64,000 nucleotides of DNA from an uncultured Oscillospiraceae bacterium (GCA_910584605.1 CAJUAW010000001.1:7387-71386); one strand, 5' to 3'; positions 25,808-34,399 are shown, counted from the stretch's first letter. Notes: generated by a model from the sequence alone, not told the origin. Made by a program: numbers and translations.

Positions 25808-27718
25808 TTGAAAGAACGTGTACAAAAATTCGGCCGGTTCCTCAGCGGAATGGTCATGCCCAACATCGGGGCCTTCATCGCCTGGGGCCTGATCGCCGCC
25901 CTGTTCATTGAGGCCGGCTGGTTCCCCAACGCCACCATCGCCCAGATGGTCAGCCCCATGCTCTCCTATCTGCTCCCCATCCTCATCGCCTACACCGGCG
26001 GCAAGATGGTGGGCGGACAGAAGGGCGCGGTAGCCGGCTCGCTGGCCGCCCTGGGCGCCATCGCCTCCACCGAGAGCACCATGTTCATCGGAGCCATGAT
26101 CTGCGGCCCGCTGGGCGGCTGGTGCATCAAGAAGTTTGACGAGAAGATGGAGGGCCACATCCCCGCCGGTTTTGAAATGGTGGTCAACAACTTCTCCGTG
26201 GGCATCATCGGCGGCCTGCTGGCCATCCTGTCCATCTTCGCCATCGGTCCCACCTGCGTGGTCCTCACCGACATCCTGGGCAATGGCGTGGGCTGGCTGG
26301 TGGATCACAGCCTGCTGCCCCTCACTGCCGTGCTGGTGGAGCCCGCCAAGGTGCTTTTCCTGAACAACGCCATCAACCACGGTGTCTTCACCCCCATCGG
26401 CACCGAGCAGGTGGAGGCCCTTCGGGCCGCCGGCGAGATCGGCAAGTCCATCCTGTATATGATCGAGTCCAACCCCGGCCCCGGCCTGGGCCTGCTGCTG
26501 GCCTACTGCGTGGCCGGCAAGGGCGAGACCCGCTCCTCCGCCGGCGCCGCCGCCATCATCCAGTTCGTGGGCGGCATCCACGAAATCTACTTCCCCTACG
26601 TCCTGATGAACCCCATCGTCATCCTGGGTCCCATGATCGGCAATGTCTGCGGCATTTTCACTCTGAATCTGCTGGGCGGCGGTCTGTCCGGCCCCGCCTC
26701 CCCCGGCAGCGTCATTGCCGAGCTAATGCTCACCCCCAAGGGCTGCTACTTCGCCAACATCGCCGGCATCGCCGTGGCCGGTGCGGTCAGCTTCGCCATC
26801 TCCGTCTTCCTGCTGAAGTTCTTCGGCAAGGATTCCAGCCTGGCTGAGGCCCAGGCCCAGGTGGCCGCCTCCAAGGCCGCTTCCAAGGGGCAGGCCGCTC
26901 CCTCCGACGCTCCTACCGGCGCTCAGGTGGACATCCACTCCGTGAAGAAGATCGTCTTCGCCTGCGACGCGGGCATGGGCTCCTCCGCCATGGGGGCCAC
27001 CATGCTGCGCAACAAGCTGAAGGACGCCGGTATCACCGACATTGAGGTCATCCACCATCCCGTGTCCGAAATCCCCGGCGACTGCCAGATCGTCGTCACC
27101 CACCACGAGCTGGCCCACCGGGCGGTGGCCAGCAACCCAAGAGCCCGGGTCATCCCCATCCAGAACTTTATGGGCGCACCCGAGTACGCCATGCTGGTCG
27201 ACGAGCTGGTGGCCGCCCGCAGCGGCAAGGCCGCTCCCGCCCCCGCCGCCCCCAAGGCCACTGAGGCCCCTGCCGCCGCCGGACCCATTCTGCTGGACCG
27301 GAAGAACATCGTGCTCAACTGTGAAACCGTCACCCCCGAGGAGGCCATCCGCGCCTGCGGCAGGCTGATGGTGGAAAGCGGCTACTGCACCGAGGGCTAC
27401 GTCCAGGGCATGATCGAGCGCAACGAGGGCTTCCCCGTGGCCATCGGCAGCCATGTGGCCATCCCCCACGGCACCAACGAGGCCCGGGAGTTTATCCAGA
27501 AAACCGGCCTGGTGGTCATGACCTACCCCAAGGGTATCGTCTGGGGGGAGGACGAGGAGCTGGTCCGTCTGGTCATCGGCATCGCCTCCAAGGGCGAGGA
27601 GCATCTGGACATCCTCAACCGCATTGTGGAGGTCTGCGAGAGCGAGGAGGACACCGACGCTCTGGTGGACAACGCCACCGTGGAAGAGCTGTACAAAAAG
27701 CTGAACGGCCTGTCCTGA
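25808..27718 (+). CDS. mtlA: PTS mannitol-specific EIICBA component
   Basis: Imports mannitol and phosphorylates it to mannitol 1-phosphate. 636 aa, TTG start at 25808 (KERVQKFGRFLSGMVMPNIG) with AAAGGAA 8 nt upstream; no better ATG. EIIC membrane domain about 1-345 (GGIHEIYFPYVL), Ala-rich linker, EIIB about 379-470 with phospho-Cys386 (ACDAGMGSSAMG), second Ala/Pro linker about 482-502, EIIA about 503-636 with phospho-His554 (IPHGT). All three domains are fused as in E. coli; many Firmicutes have a separate MtlF. Needs HPr and EI, encoded at 44560-46552. Confidence 0.96.
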   Translation: MKERVQKFGRFLSGMVMPNIGAFIAWGLIAALFIEAGWFPNATIAQMVSPMLSYLLPILIAYTGGKMVGGQKGAVAGSLAALGAIASTESTMFIGAMICGPLGGWCIKKFDEKMEGHIPAGFEMVVNNFSVGIIGGLLAILSIFAIGPTCVVLTDILGNGVGWLVDHSLLPLTAVLVEPAKVLFLNNAINHGVFTPIGTEQVEALRAAGEIGKSILYMIESNPGPGLGLLLAYCVAGKGETRSSAGAAAIIQFVGGIHEIYFPYVLMNPIVILGPMIGNVCGIFTLNLLGGGLSGPASPGSVIAELMLTPKGCYFANIAGIAVAGAVSFAISVFLLKFFGKDSSLAEAQAQVAASKAASKGQAAPSDAPTGAQVDIHSVKKIVFACDAGMGSSAMGATMLRNKLKDAGITDIEVIHHPVSEIPGDCQIVVTHHELAHRAVASNPRARVIPIQNFMGAPEYAMLVDELVAARSGKAAPAPAAPKATEAPAAAGPILLDRKNIVLNCETVTPEEAIRACGRLMVESGYCTEGYVQGMIERNEGFPVAIGSHVAIPHGTNEAREFIQKTGLVVMTYPKGIVWGEDEELVRLVIGIASKGEEHLDILNRIVEVCESEEDTDALVDNATVEELYKKLNGLS

Positions 27719-27741
27719 TCCCCTCCGCTGGAAGATAATCG

Positions 27742-27781
27742 GTCCCCGCCCCAAGGATGTCCTTGAGACGGGGACATTTTT
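27742..27781 (+). terminator. Intrinsic terminator after mtlA
   Basis: GTCCCCG / CGGGGAC outer stem and AAGGA / TCCTT inner stem, followed directly by ATTTTTG. Confidence 0.85.
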
Positions 27782-27814
27782 GCGGATTTCATCCGCGAAT
27801 TCTCGTAAAATCTA

Positions 27815-27843
27815 TTGCTTTCCTGGCCGCCGTCCAGTATAAT
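27815..27843 (+). promoter_or_regulatory. Promoter of aminotransferase-serine dehydratase operon
   Basis: -35 TTGCTT (27815-27820), 17-nt spacer, -10 TATAAT (27838-27843); AAGGAG precedes the ATG at 27902. Confidence 0.75.
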
Positions 27844-27901
27844 AGCCTATCAGAACTCCAGCGCAAACAGGACGAATTTTGTAGGATAAGGAGACAAATT
27901 C

Positions 27902-29179
27902 ATGAAACAGTATCAGGAAATGACCCGTGAGGAGCTCCAGGCCCAGCGGGAGCAGCTGGAGCAGAGTTGCTCCCAGCTCCAGGCCAAGGGGCTGAAGCTG
28001 AACATGGCCCGCGGCAAGCCGGGAGCCGATCAGCTGGAGCTGTCCCTCCCTCTGCTGGATGTGCTCAACTCTCAGAGCGACTGCCGCGACGCCAGCGGCC
28101 TGGACTGCCGCAACTACGGCGAGCTGCTGGGCATCCCGGAGGCCCGGAAGCTCTTTGGGGACTATATGGGCGTCACCCCCGAGGAGACCATCGTGGTGGG
28201 CTCTGCCTCCCTCACCTTTATGTATGACTGTATGGCCCGCGCCATGTTGCTGGGCGTACTGGGGGGCGGCAAGCCCTGGTGCAAATACAGCAAGGTGAAG
28301 TTCCTCTGCCCCGTCCCCGGCTACGACCGGCACTTTACCATCTGCGAGACCCTGGGCATCGAGATGATCAACATCCCCCTCACCGAGTGGGGGCCGGATA
28401 TGGATCTGGTGGAGAAGCTGGCGGCTGAAGACGAGACCGTCAAGGGCATCTGGTGCGTGCCCAAGTACACCAACCCCCTGGGCGGCTCCTACTCCGACGA
28501 GGCGGTGCGCCGTCTGGCCTGTCTGAAGCCCGCCGCCAAGGACTTCCGCATCTTCTGGGACAACGCCTACGCCGCCCACTATGTCTATGAGGACACCCCC
28601 GTCCTCAACATCCTGGAGGAGTGCAAGAAGGCTGGGAACCCGGACATGGTATATATGTTTGGTTCCACCTCTAAAATCACCTTCCCCGGCGCAGGAGTGG
28701 CCTTCTTCGCCGCCTCCAAGGCCAACGTGGATTTCACCGCCAAGCAGCTGGACGCCCAGTCCATCAGCTGGGACAAGATGAACATGCTGCGGCACGTCCG
28801 CTTCTTCAAGGACCAAGCGGGCATTCAGGCCCAGATGGACAAACACGCCGCCATCCTGCGGCCCAAGTTTGACGCGGTGCTCTCCACTCTGGAGGCCCAG
28901 CTGGGCGGCGCCGGGGCCGGGACCTGGGTCAAGCCCAAGGGAGGCTACTTCGTCACCTATATCGCCATGCCTGGCTGCGCCAAGCGGATCGTCCAGCTGT
29001 GCAGGGAGGCGGGGGTGGTCCTCACCGACGCGGGCGCCACCCACCCCTACCACAAGGACCCCGACGACAGCTATATCCGTCTGGCTCCCTCCTTCCCCTC
29101 CCCCGCCGAGCTGGCCCAGGCCATGGAGGTCTTCTGCACCGCCGCTAAGCTGGCCGCCGTGGAGAAGCTGCTGGGGTGA
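27902..29179 (+). CDS. Aspartate aminotransferase, subgroup Ic type
   Basis: PLP-dependent transamination, probably aspartate/2-oxoglutarate. 425 aa. Features of the Asp_aminotransf (Ic) family: LKLNMARGKPGADQLELS at the start, N-term NYGELLGIPEARKL, CVPKYTNPLGGSYSD, IFWDNAYAAHYV, PLP lysine in GSTSKITFPGAG near residue 258, and C-terminal IRLAPSFPS with the substrate-carboxylate Arg. Its stop overlaps the GTG start of sdaAB (GTGA), so the three genes form an operon feeding amino acids to oxaloacetate and pyruvate. Alanine or another amino acid as substrate cannot be ruled out. Confidence 0.9.
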   Translation: MKQYQEMTREELQAQREQLEQSCSQLQAKGLKLNMARGKPGADQLELSLPLLDVLNSQSDCRDASGLDCRNYGELLGIPEARKLFGDYMGVTPEETIVVGSASLTFMYDCMARAMLLGVLGGGKPWCKYSKVKFLCPVPGYDRHFTICETLGIEMINIPLTEWGPDMDLVEKLAAEDETVKGIWCVPKYTNPLGGSYSDEAVRRLACLKPAAKDFRIFWDNAYAAHYVYEDTPVLNILEECKKAGNPDMVYMFGSTSKITFPGAGVAFFAASKANVDFTAKQLDAQSISWDKMNMLRHVRFFKDQAGIQAQMDKHAAILRPKFDAVLSTLEAQLGGAGAGTWVKPKGGYFVTYIAMPGCAKRIVQLCREAGVVLTDAGATHPYHKDPDDSYIRLAPSFPSPAELAQAMEVFCTAAKLAAVEKLLG

Positions 29180-29835
29180 ACATTTTTGACATCATCGGGC
29201 CGGTAATGATCGGCCCCTCCAGCTCCCACACCGCCGGGGCGGCACGGCTGGGCTACGTAGCCCGGACCATCCTGGGAAAGGAGCCGGTAAAGGCGGTCAT
29301 CCAGCTCAGCGGCTCCTTTGCCCAGACCTACCGGGGCCACGGGACGGACAAGGCCCTGATCGCCGGCATCCTGGGCTTCCCGCCTGACGACGTCCGCATC
29401 CGGGACTCCTTTGACCACGCGGCCCAGGCGGGGCTGGACTGCCAATTTGTGTGTGAAAACATCCCCAACGCCCACCCGAACACCGCCCGGATCACCCTGA
29501 CCAGCGCGGACGGGGAGACGGTCACCGTGCAGGGCGCGTCGGTAGGGGGCGGAAACATCCTGGTGGATGAGCTCAACGGCATGGCGGTCCACGTCACCGG
29601 GCAGAACAACACCCTGGTGGTCCTCCACCAGGACAAGCCGGGGGCCATCGCGGCGGTGACCAATTTTATGGCCTACTCCGGGGTGAACATCGGCAGCTTC
29701 CGGCTGGCCCGCCCCCAGAAGGGGGGCACCGCCGTTATGACCATCGAGGTGGACGGCGAGATCTCCAACCTGCTGATTGAGACCCTGTCTATCCTGCCCA
29801 ACATCATCCATGTGGTCCTCATCCGGGCCGTGTGA
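29176..29835 (+). CDS. sdaAB: L-serine dehydratase, iron-sulfur type, beta subunit
   Basis: One subunit of the oxygen-sensitive [4Fe-4S] enzyme turning L-serine into pyruvate and ammonia. 219 aa with a GTG start in the last codons of the aminotransferase. N-terminal SDH beta domain (DIIGPVMIGPSSSHTAGAARL) and a C-terminal ACT domain (about 147-219, LVVLHQDKPGAIAAVTNFMA) for possible serine regulation. Same length and layout as Firmicutes SdaAB. The alpha subunit begins 11 nt after its stop. Confidence 0.96.
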   Translation: MNIFDIIGPVMIGPSSSHTAGAARLGYVARTILGKEPVKAVIQLSGSFAQTYRGHGTDKALIAGILGFPPDDVRIRDSFDHAAQAGLDCQFVCENIPNAHPNTARITLTSADGETVTVQGASVGGGNILVDELNGMAVHVTGQNNTLVVLHQDKPGAIAAVTNFMAYSGVNIGSFRLARPQKGGTAVMTIEVDGEISNLLIETLSILPNIIHVVLIRAV

Positions 29836-29846
29836 GGAGGGACGAA

Positions 29847-30731
29847 ATGCTGACCTATCAGACCATCCAAGAGCTTTGCCAGGCCGCAGGGGCGGCTGGC
29901 TCCACCATTTCCCAGGTCATCCTCGCCGGCCAGGCCCAGCAGCTGGGGCTGGAGGAGCGGGAGGTCTACGACCGGATGTCCCAGCGCCTTCAGGTGATGA
30001 AGGAGTCGGTCCAGACCGGGCTGGACCCGGCGCTGCGCTCCGCCTCCGGCCTGTCCGGGGGAGACGCCGCCAAGCTGCTGGCCTACGCCCGGACCGGCGG
30101 CATCTGCGGCGGCTTTGTCAGCGAGGCCATTGCCCGGGCGGTGGCCACCTCGGAGTGCAACGCCGCCATGGGCAAAATCGTAGCCGCCCCCACCGCCGGG
30201 TCCTGCGGCATCCTGCCGGGGGCCGTTCTGTCCGTGCTGGAGGCGGGCCAGTGCTCGGAGGAGCAGGCCGTCATGGCCCTGTTCACCGCCGGAGGCATTG
30301 GCGCCGTCATCAGCAGCCGGGCCACCCTGGCCGGAGCGGAGGGTGGCTGTCAGGCGGAGTGCGGCGCGGCGGCCGCCATGGCGGCCGCCGCCCTGGCGGA
30401 GCTGCGGGGCGGCTCCCCCGCCCAGTCGGCCCACGCCTGCGCCATCGCCCTGAAGAACCAGCTGGGACTGGTGTGCGACCCGGTGGCCGGGCTGGTGGAG
30501 GTCCCCTGCATCAAGCGGAACGCGGCGGGGGTGATGATCGCCCTCGCCGCCGCTGAAATGGCCTTGGCCGGAGTGGAGAGCAAAATCCCGGCGGACGAGT
30601 GCGTCTCCGCCATGTATGAGGTGGGCTGTTCCATGCCCGCCTCCCTGCGGGAGACCGCCCTGGGCGGCCTGGCCGCCACCCCAACCGGCAGACGCCTGAA
30701 GCAGGAGATTTTTGGACCCTCCGATTCTTAA
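29847..30731 (+). CDS. sdaAA: L-serine dehydratase, iron-sulfur type, alpha subunit
   Basis: Catalytic subunit, 294 aa. Start at ATG 29847 (MLTYQTIQELC) set by GAGGAGG; an in-frame GTG at 29832 overlaps the previous gene without a good site. Cluster cysteines are in TAGSCGILPG, GGCQAECGAA and GLVCDPVAGLVEVPCIKRNA. Works with SdaAB to yield pyruvate. Followed by a strong terminator, and then by the convergent alanine/sodium symporter gene. Confidence 0.96.
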   Translation: MLTYQTIQELCQAAGAAGSTISQVILAGQAQQLGLEEREVYDRMSQRLQVMKESVQTGLDPALRSASGLSGGDAAKLLAYARTGGICGGFVSEAIARAVATSECNAAMGKIVAAPTAGSCGILPGAVLSVLEAGQCSEEQAVMALFTAGGIGAVISSRATLAGAEGGCQAECGAAAAMAAAALAELRGGSPAQSAHACAIALKNQLGLVCDPVAGLVEVPCIKRNAAGVMIALAAAEMALAGVESKIPADECVSAMYEVGCSMPASLRETALGGLAATPTGRRLKQEIFGPSDS

Positions 30732-30737
30732 AAAAAG

Positions 30738-30773
30738 AGGCCGCTGTTTCCCAATGAAACAGCGGCCTTTTTC
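30738..30773. terminator. Bidirectional terminator
   Basis: Perfect 13-bp stem AGGCCGCTGTTTC (30738-30750) with 30756-30768, CCAAT loop, TTTTTC on the right and an A-run on the left; serves sdaAA and the opposing symporter gene. Confidence 0.9.
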
Positions 30774-30785
30774 AAGCCTTCCAAA

Positions 30786-32219
30786 TCAGTTCCAGAAATC
30801 GGTCTTTTCCATCAGGCCGATGGAGGACGCCTTGAACGCAGGGTCCTTGCCAGCGGCGCGCTGGTCGGTGTAGTCCTTCATCGCCCTCATGGCGGTACCG
30901 CCCAGGATGATGATAACAGGCAGGTTGATAATCGCCATAATGCCCATGAGCACGTCTGCCAGATCCCAAACCAGGTCGAAGTTCAGCAAGGGGCCGACAA
31001 AAATCAACACAATCGCGATGATGTTGAAGATGGTCTTGCCGCTCTTGCTCACCTTATGGCCGGCGATGTAGTTCATGCAGCCGTCGCAGTAGAACAGGTT
31101 GCCCAGCAGAGTGGTAAAGGCGAACAACAGCAGGGCGAAGGTGATAAAGTATGGGCCAATCGCGCCAAAGGTGTTGGCCAGCGACGCCTGCACAAAGGGG
31201 GCGCCCGTCAAATCCTTGGAGGGGGTAATGCCGGTGCACAGCGCCATCAGAGCGGTGGCGGTACAAATCAGGATGGTGTCAATAAACACGGACAGCATCT
31301 GCACCAGACCCTGCTTCACGGGGTGGGACACATCCGCCGCCGCCGCTGCGTTAGGGGCGGAACCCACGCCGGCCTCGTTGGAGTACAGGCCGCGCTTGAT
31401 GCCCTGCATCAGGGCGGAACCGGTAAAGCCGCCGAAAATCGCCTTGAAGTTGAAGGCGTCCACAAAGATGTGCCCCAGCACGGCGGGGACCTGACCGATA
31501 TTCAGCACAACGGTGGCCAGCGCCATGATGATGTAGATGATGCCCATGACGGGAACCATCACACCGGTCACCTTAACGATGCGCTTGCCGCCGCCGAAGA
31601 TACAGATGCCCACCAGGACAGCCAGAATCGCGCCGCCCACCACGGCCACAGTGCTGAAGTCGCCGATCTTCCCGGCAGCGTCATAGAAGCTATAGCTGGT
31701 CAGGCTGTCGATCAGGTTGTAGGAGGCCAGCATATTGAAGCCGCCGGCGTAGGTGGCAATCAGAACACCTGCAAAAATCACGCCCAGAGTCCGGCTGTGC
31801 AGGGCGGCCTCGATGTAGTAGGATGGGCCGCCGTAGCTGCCGCCCTCGGGGTCCTTCTTCTTGTAAATCTGGGCCAGCGTGCTCTCCACAAAGGCGGAGG
31901 CGCCGCCCACCAGGGCGATGATCCACATCCAGAACACCGCGCCGTAACCGCCAATGGCAATGGCGTTGGCCACGCCCACGATGTTGCCGGTACCCACACG
32001 GCTGGCGGTGGATACCATCAGGGCCTGGAAGGCGGACACGGAATTCGCCCCCTTGGGCTTCTCGCCCACCACCCGGATGGATTCCGGCAGCAGCCGCAGC
32101 TGGACCAGCTTTCCCCGGAAGGTGAAGTACAGGCCGACGCCCAGCAGCATGATGATTAGGATGCAGCTGTACATGTAGTCGCTAATGGCGCTGATCAGGC
32201 CGGCAAACACATCATACAT
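30786..32219 (-). CDS. Sodium:alanine (or glycine/serine) symporter, AGCS family
   Basis: Sodium-coupled amino acid importer, 477 aa, about ten hydrophobic helices. Start at 32219 (MYDVFAGLISAISDYMYS) has GAGAGGGA upstream; the longer ORF to 32267 includes the leader. Family signatures: GVGLYFTFRGKLVQL, STASRVGTGNIVGVANAI near residue 95, ESTLAQIYKKKDPEG..YGGPSYYI, and GLYSNEAGVGSAPNAAAAA near residue 280. Next to the serine dehydratase operon (convergent), so serine or alanine uptake for catabolism is plausible. Confidence 0.95.
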   Translation of the reverse strand: MYDVFAGLISAISDYMYSCILIIMLLGVGLYFTFRGKLVQLRLLPESIRVVGEKPKGANSVSAFQALMVSTASRVGTGNIVGVANAIAIGGYGAVFWMWIIALVGGASAFVESTLAQIYKKKDPEGGSYGGPSYYIEAALHSRTLGVIFAGVLIATYAGGFNMLASYNLIDSLTSYSFYDAAGKIGDFSTVAVVGGAILAVLVGICIFGGGKRIVKVTGVMVPVMGIIYIIMALATVVLNIGQVPAVLGHIFVDAFNFKAIFGGFTGSALMQGIKRGLYSNEAGVGSAPNAAAAADVSHPVKQGLVQMLSVFIDTILICTATALMALCTGITPSKDLTGAPFVQASLANTFGAIGPYFITFALLLFAFTTLLGNLFYCDGCMNYIAGHKVSKSGKTIFNIIAIVLIFVGPLLNFDLVWDLADVLMGIMAIINLPVIIILGGTAMRAMKDYTDQRAAGKDPAFKASSIGLMEKTDFWN

Positions 32220-32248
32220 AATCGTTCCCTCTCTCTTCTTTACTATTG

Positions 32249-32277
32249 CCGCCAATCCTGGCGGCATTTGTATTATA
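32249..32277 (-). promoter_or_regulatory. Promoter and 5' hairpin of the symporter gene
   Basis: Extended -10 TGCTATAAT on the minus strand (core 32272-32277) with no good -35, followed in the leader by a small hairpin TGCCGCC-AGGATT-GGCGGCA (32248-32267). The gap 32220-32593 also holds a decayed small ORF and the promoter of the next gene. Confidence 0.5.
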
Positions 32278-32309
32278 GCACAATCTTTTCAGCTTGAACA
32301 GCCCCTTTG

Positions 32310-32475
32310 TTATGTTTTTTCAACAACGCCGTTAGAAGCCTCTGTCCTGTGCACGATGGCAAGGCTCAAATCGCCGTCGCTCTGGGTGCTGAACAGTTCC
32401 TCCAGCTGCCGGGGCAGCGCCTCGCCGCAGCCGTCGCTGGCGAGCAGGGCCTGGAGCTTCCCCTTTTTTCAACAT
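32310..32475 (-). pseudogene. Frameshifted small coding remnant, about 54 codons
   Basis: The frame from 32468 down to a TAA at 32310-32312 is strongly coding-like (third positions almost all G/C until the last codons) and encodes a 52-residue stretch containing LQALLASDGCGEALPRQLEE. It has no start codon: an in-frame TGA is at 32469-32471. An ATG at 32473-32475 is in the wrong frame, and one base lost from the A6G4 run (32460-32469 region) would join them. No family recognised. It may be a decayed gene, an indel error, or chance. Confidence 0.35.
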
Positions 32476-32501
32476 TCCCCGCCAAACACCAGTCCTCCCT
32501 C

Positions 32502-32530
32502 TTGTGGCCCGGAGGAAAATAGAGTATACT
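32502..32530 (+). promoter_or_regulatory. Promoter of the flavodoxin/ferredoxin gene
   Basis: -35 TTGTGG (32502-32507), 17-nt spacer, -10 TATACT (32525-32530), 64 nt before the ATG; AAGGAGCG is the ribosome site. Confidence 0.65.
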
Positions 32531-32593
32531 GCTGAACAAGAGACCGCGCCCCGGCCCTCAGGCCGGGATCATGAATCGTAAGGAGCGTTTGCC

Positions 32594-33406
32594 ATGAATT
32601 TGAAGCGACTGTGTGTTCTGTATTTCAGCCCCACCGGCGGCACGGAGAGGATCGCCCGCTTTGCGGCCGGAGAGCTGGCCGGCCGGCTGGGCCTGGAGCC
32701 GGAGTTCATTGACTTCACCCGGCCGGAGGCCCGGCAGGCCGAGTACCGCTTTGCCCCAGACGACCTGCTGGTGATGGCCTCCCCCGTCTACGCCGGCCGC
32801 CTGCCCAACAAGCTGATGCCCGAGTACAAGGCCCGGATCTTTGGCAGCCGCACCCCCGCCATCCCCATCTGCGTCTTCGGCAACCGGAGCCCCGACGAGG
32901 CCCTGCGGGAGCTGGTCCTGCTGCTGGAGGACAACGGCTTCCAGATCGCCGCCGGAGCCGCCTTCGCCGGGCGGCATGCCTTCTCCGACCGGGTGGGCGG
33001 CGGACGGCCCGACGGGGAGGACCTGGCCCAGATCGCCGCCTTTGCCGCCCATGCGGCGGAAAAGCTGGCTGGAGACGCCCTCCCCCTCCTGGAGATGGAC
33101 CGCAGCGAGATCGGTCCCTACTACGTCCCCCGGAAGGAGGACGGCTCCCCTGCCAAGTTCCTGAAGGCCAAACCCCTCACCCGCTGGGAGCGGTGCTCCC
33201 GCTGCGGAGCCTGCGCCCGGGCCTGTCCCATGGGCAGCATCGATCCCGCCACAATGGAGGCCGTGGGCCTGTGCATCAAGTGCCAGGCCTGCGTCCGCCG
33301 CTGCACCGTACAGGCCAAGTATTTCGAGGACGCCGATTTCCTCTCCCACGTGGCCATGCTGGAGCAGACCTTCACCCGCCGGGCGGAGCACGTCACCCTG
33401 CTCTGA
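32594..33406 (+). CDS. EFR1-type protein: flavodoxin domain plus 2x[4Fe-4S] ferredoxin
   Basis: Electron carrier of 270 aa. N-terminal flavodoxin fold (residues 5-160) with the FMN phosphate loop FSPTGGTERIA and SPVYAGRLP; C-terminal bacterial ferredoxin (about 200-245) with CSRCGACARACP and CIKCQACVRRC, each a CxxCxxCxxxC set, enough for two [4Fe-4S] clusters. Such fusions are common in anaerobic Clostridia; the redox partner is unknown. Monocistronic, with its own promoter and a strong terminator. Confidence 0.9.
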   Translation: MNLKRLCVLYFSPTGGTERIARFAAGELAGRLGLEPEFIDFTRPEARQAEYRFAPDDLLVMASPVYAGRLPNKLMPEYKARIFGSRTPAIPICVFGNRSPDEALRELVLLLEDNGFQIAAGAAFAGRHAFSDRVGGGRPDGEDLAQIAAFAAHAAEKLAGDALPLLEMDRSEIGPYYVPRKEDGSPAKFLKAKPLTRWERCSRCGACARACPMGSIDPATMEAVGLCIKCQACVRRCTVQAKYFEDADFLSHVAMLEQTFTRRAEHVTLL

Positions 33407-33431
33407 TCCTCCCGCAGCGCCGGACCAAACA

Positions 33432-33459
33432 AAAAAACCGCCCGTCTGGGCGGTTTTTT
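33432..33459. terminator. Bidirectional terminator, end of fab operon
   Basis: 12-bp stem AAAAAACCGCCC-GTCT-GGGCGGTTTTTT. Serves the ferredoxin gene on the + strand and the MarR gene (stop overlaps its edge) on the - strand. Confidence 0.92.
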
Positions 33460-33899
33460 CATTTCAGCTCGACCTCCGGCATCAGCTCCTGGCCGACGAT
33501 GCTCAGCACACGGTCCATCTGGGCCACCTCCTCCGGGGTGAACCGCTCCCGCACACGATCCATTACCTGCTGGATATACTCACTGCTTAGGTTGTAATAG
33601 TCGTGAAACTGCTGGGTGGGCCGCAGATGATACTCCCGCCGGTCGCTGGGGGACTGGACCTTTTCCAGATACCCCTTTCGGATCAGGCTGTTCACCTTGT
33701 AGGCGGCGTTGGGGGAGGAGATGTTTGCAAAGGAGGCAAACTCATTGATGGTAGGTTCATCCAAAGCCCGAATGATCTCCATGCAGAAGGTCTCCACCGC
33801 AGTCAGGCTGGCCCGCTTGGTCTGGAACCGGGCGAAAACGGCCTGGTAAAAATGCAGCTTGAATTTGGTATAGATCCGGTCAAAGCTCTCCTCCAGCAC
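33459..33899 (-). CDS. MarR-family regulator at the end of the fab operon
   Basis: 146 aa with a GTG start at 33899 (LEESFDRIYTKFK), chosen because GGGAGG is 7 nt upstream; longer in-frame starts lie within the promoter. Winged-helix MarR fold: TINEFASFANISSPNAAYKVNSLIRKGYLEKV, then the wing SPSDRREYHL. FabT, a MarR protein, represses fatty acid genes in streptococci and its genes cluster with fab, so this is a likely fab regulator. It sits at the operon's far end and has its own promoter inside fabZ. Confidence 0.85.
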   Translation of the reverse strand: MLEESFDRIYTKFKLHFYQAVFARFQTKRASLTAVETFCMEIIRALDEPTINEFASFANISSPNAAYKVNSLIRKGYLEKVQSPSDRREYHLRPTQQFHDYYNLSSEYIQQVMDRVRERFTPEEVAQMDRVLSIVGQELMPEVELK

Positions 33900-33926
33900 A
33901 GCATTCCCTCCCTTCATTTCCCCAAT

Positions 33927-33955
33927 AGTATACCAGAAATCGAAGGCTTCAGCAA
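33927..33955 (-). promoter_or_regulatory. Internal promoter of the MarR gene
   Basis: Minus-strand -35 TTGCTG (33950-33955, within the last codons of fabZ), 17-nt spacer, -10 TATACT (33927-33932). Allows regulator synthesis when the long fab transcript is off. Confidence 0.65.
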
Positions 33956-34395
33956 GAAGTTTCGGGGCGTTCTGTGAGAGCAAAGGTCAGCTCCGCCCTG
34001 CAGGCCAGCGCTCCCTCCACCCTGGCCTCCGCCGTGCCGAAGCCCACCAGCCCCTTCCGGGCGGTCAACGCGCAGGAGAGCTCCAGCACGTCGCCGGGCC
34101 GGACCTGCCGCTTGAACCGGGCGTTTTTGATCCCGCCGAAGAGGGCCAGCCGGCCCTTGTTTTCCTCCTCCGTCAGGATGGCCACCGCCCCCACCTGGGC
34201 CAGCGCCTCAATGATGAGCACCCCAGGCATCACCTTGAAGCCGGGGAAGTGGCCCTGAAAGAAGGGCTCGTTGGCGGTAACGCACTTGATCCCCCTGGCG
34301 CTCTGGCCAGGGATGCACTCCACAATCCGGTCCACCAGCAGGAAGGGGTACCGGTGGGGCAAAATCCTCTCGATCTGGTCGATATTCAGCTCCAT
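33949..34395 (-). CDS. fabZ: 3-hydroxyacyl-ACP dehydratase
   Basis: Dehydrates 3-hydroxyacyl-ACP in the FAS-II elongation cycle. 148 aa hot-dog fold. Motifs: [14 protein letters not shown] near residue 12, catalytic His in [20 protein letters not shown] near 48 and Glu in the same helix. Four nt after fabF. No separate FabA, FabM or FabN isomerase is visible in this operon, so how unsaturated acids would be made is not shown here. Confidence 0.97.
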   Translation of the reverse strand: MELNIDQIERILPHRYPFLLVDRIVECIPGQSARGIKCVTANEPFFQGHFPGFKVMPGVLIIEALAQVGAVAILTEEENKGRLALFGGIKNARFKRQVRPGDVLELSCALTARKGLVGFGTAEARVEGALACRAELTFALTERPETSC

Positions 34396-34399
34396 TTCC

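Noticed and set aside
32469-32471. In-frame TGA before the small remnant read as selenocysteine
   Set aside because: No SECIS-like stem follows at the right distance, and the frame upstream is promoter sequence of the ferredoxin gene.
32185-32535. Plus-strand frame of 116 codons between symporter and ferredoxin genes
   Set aside because: No ribosome site and it covers the symporter promoter; third-position bias fits the minus-strand frame instead.
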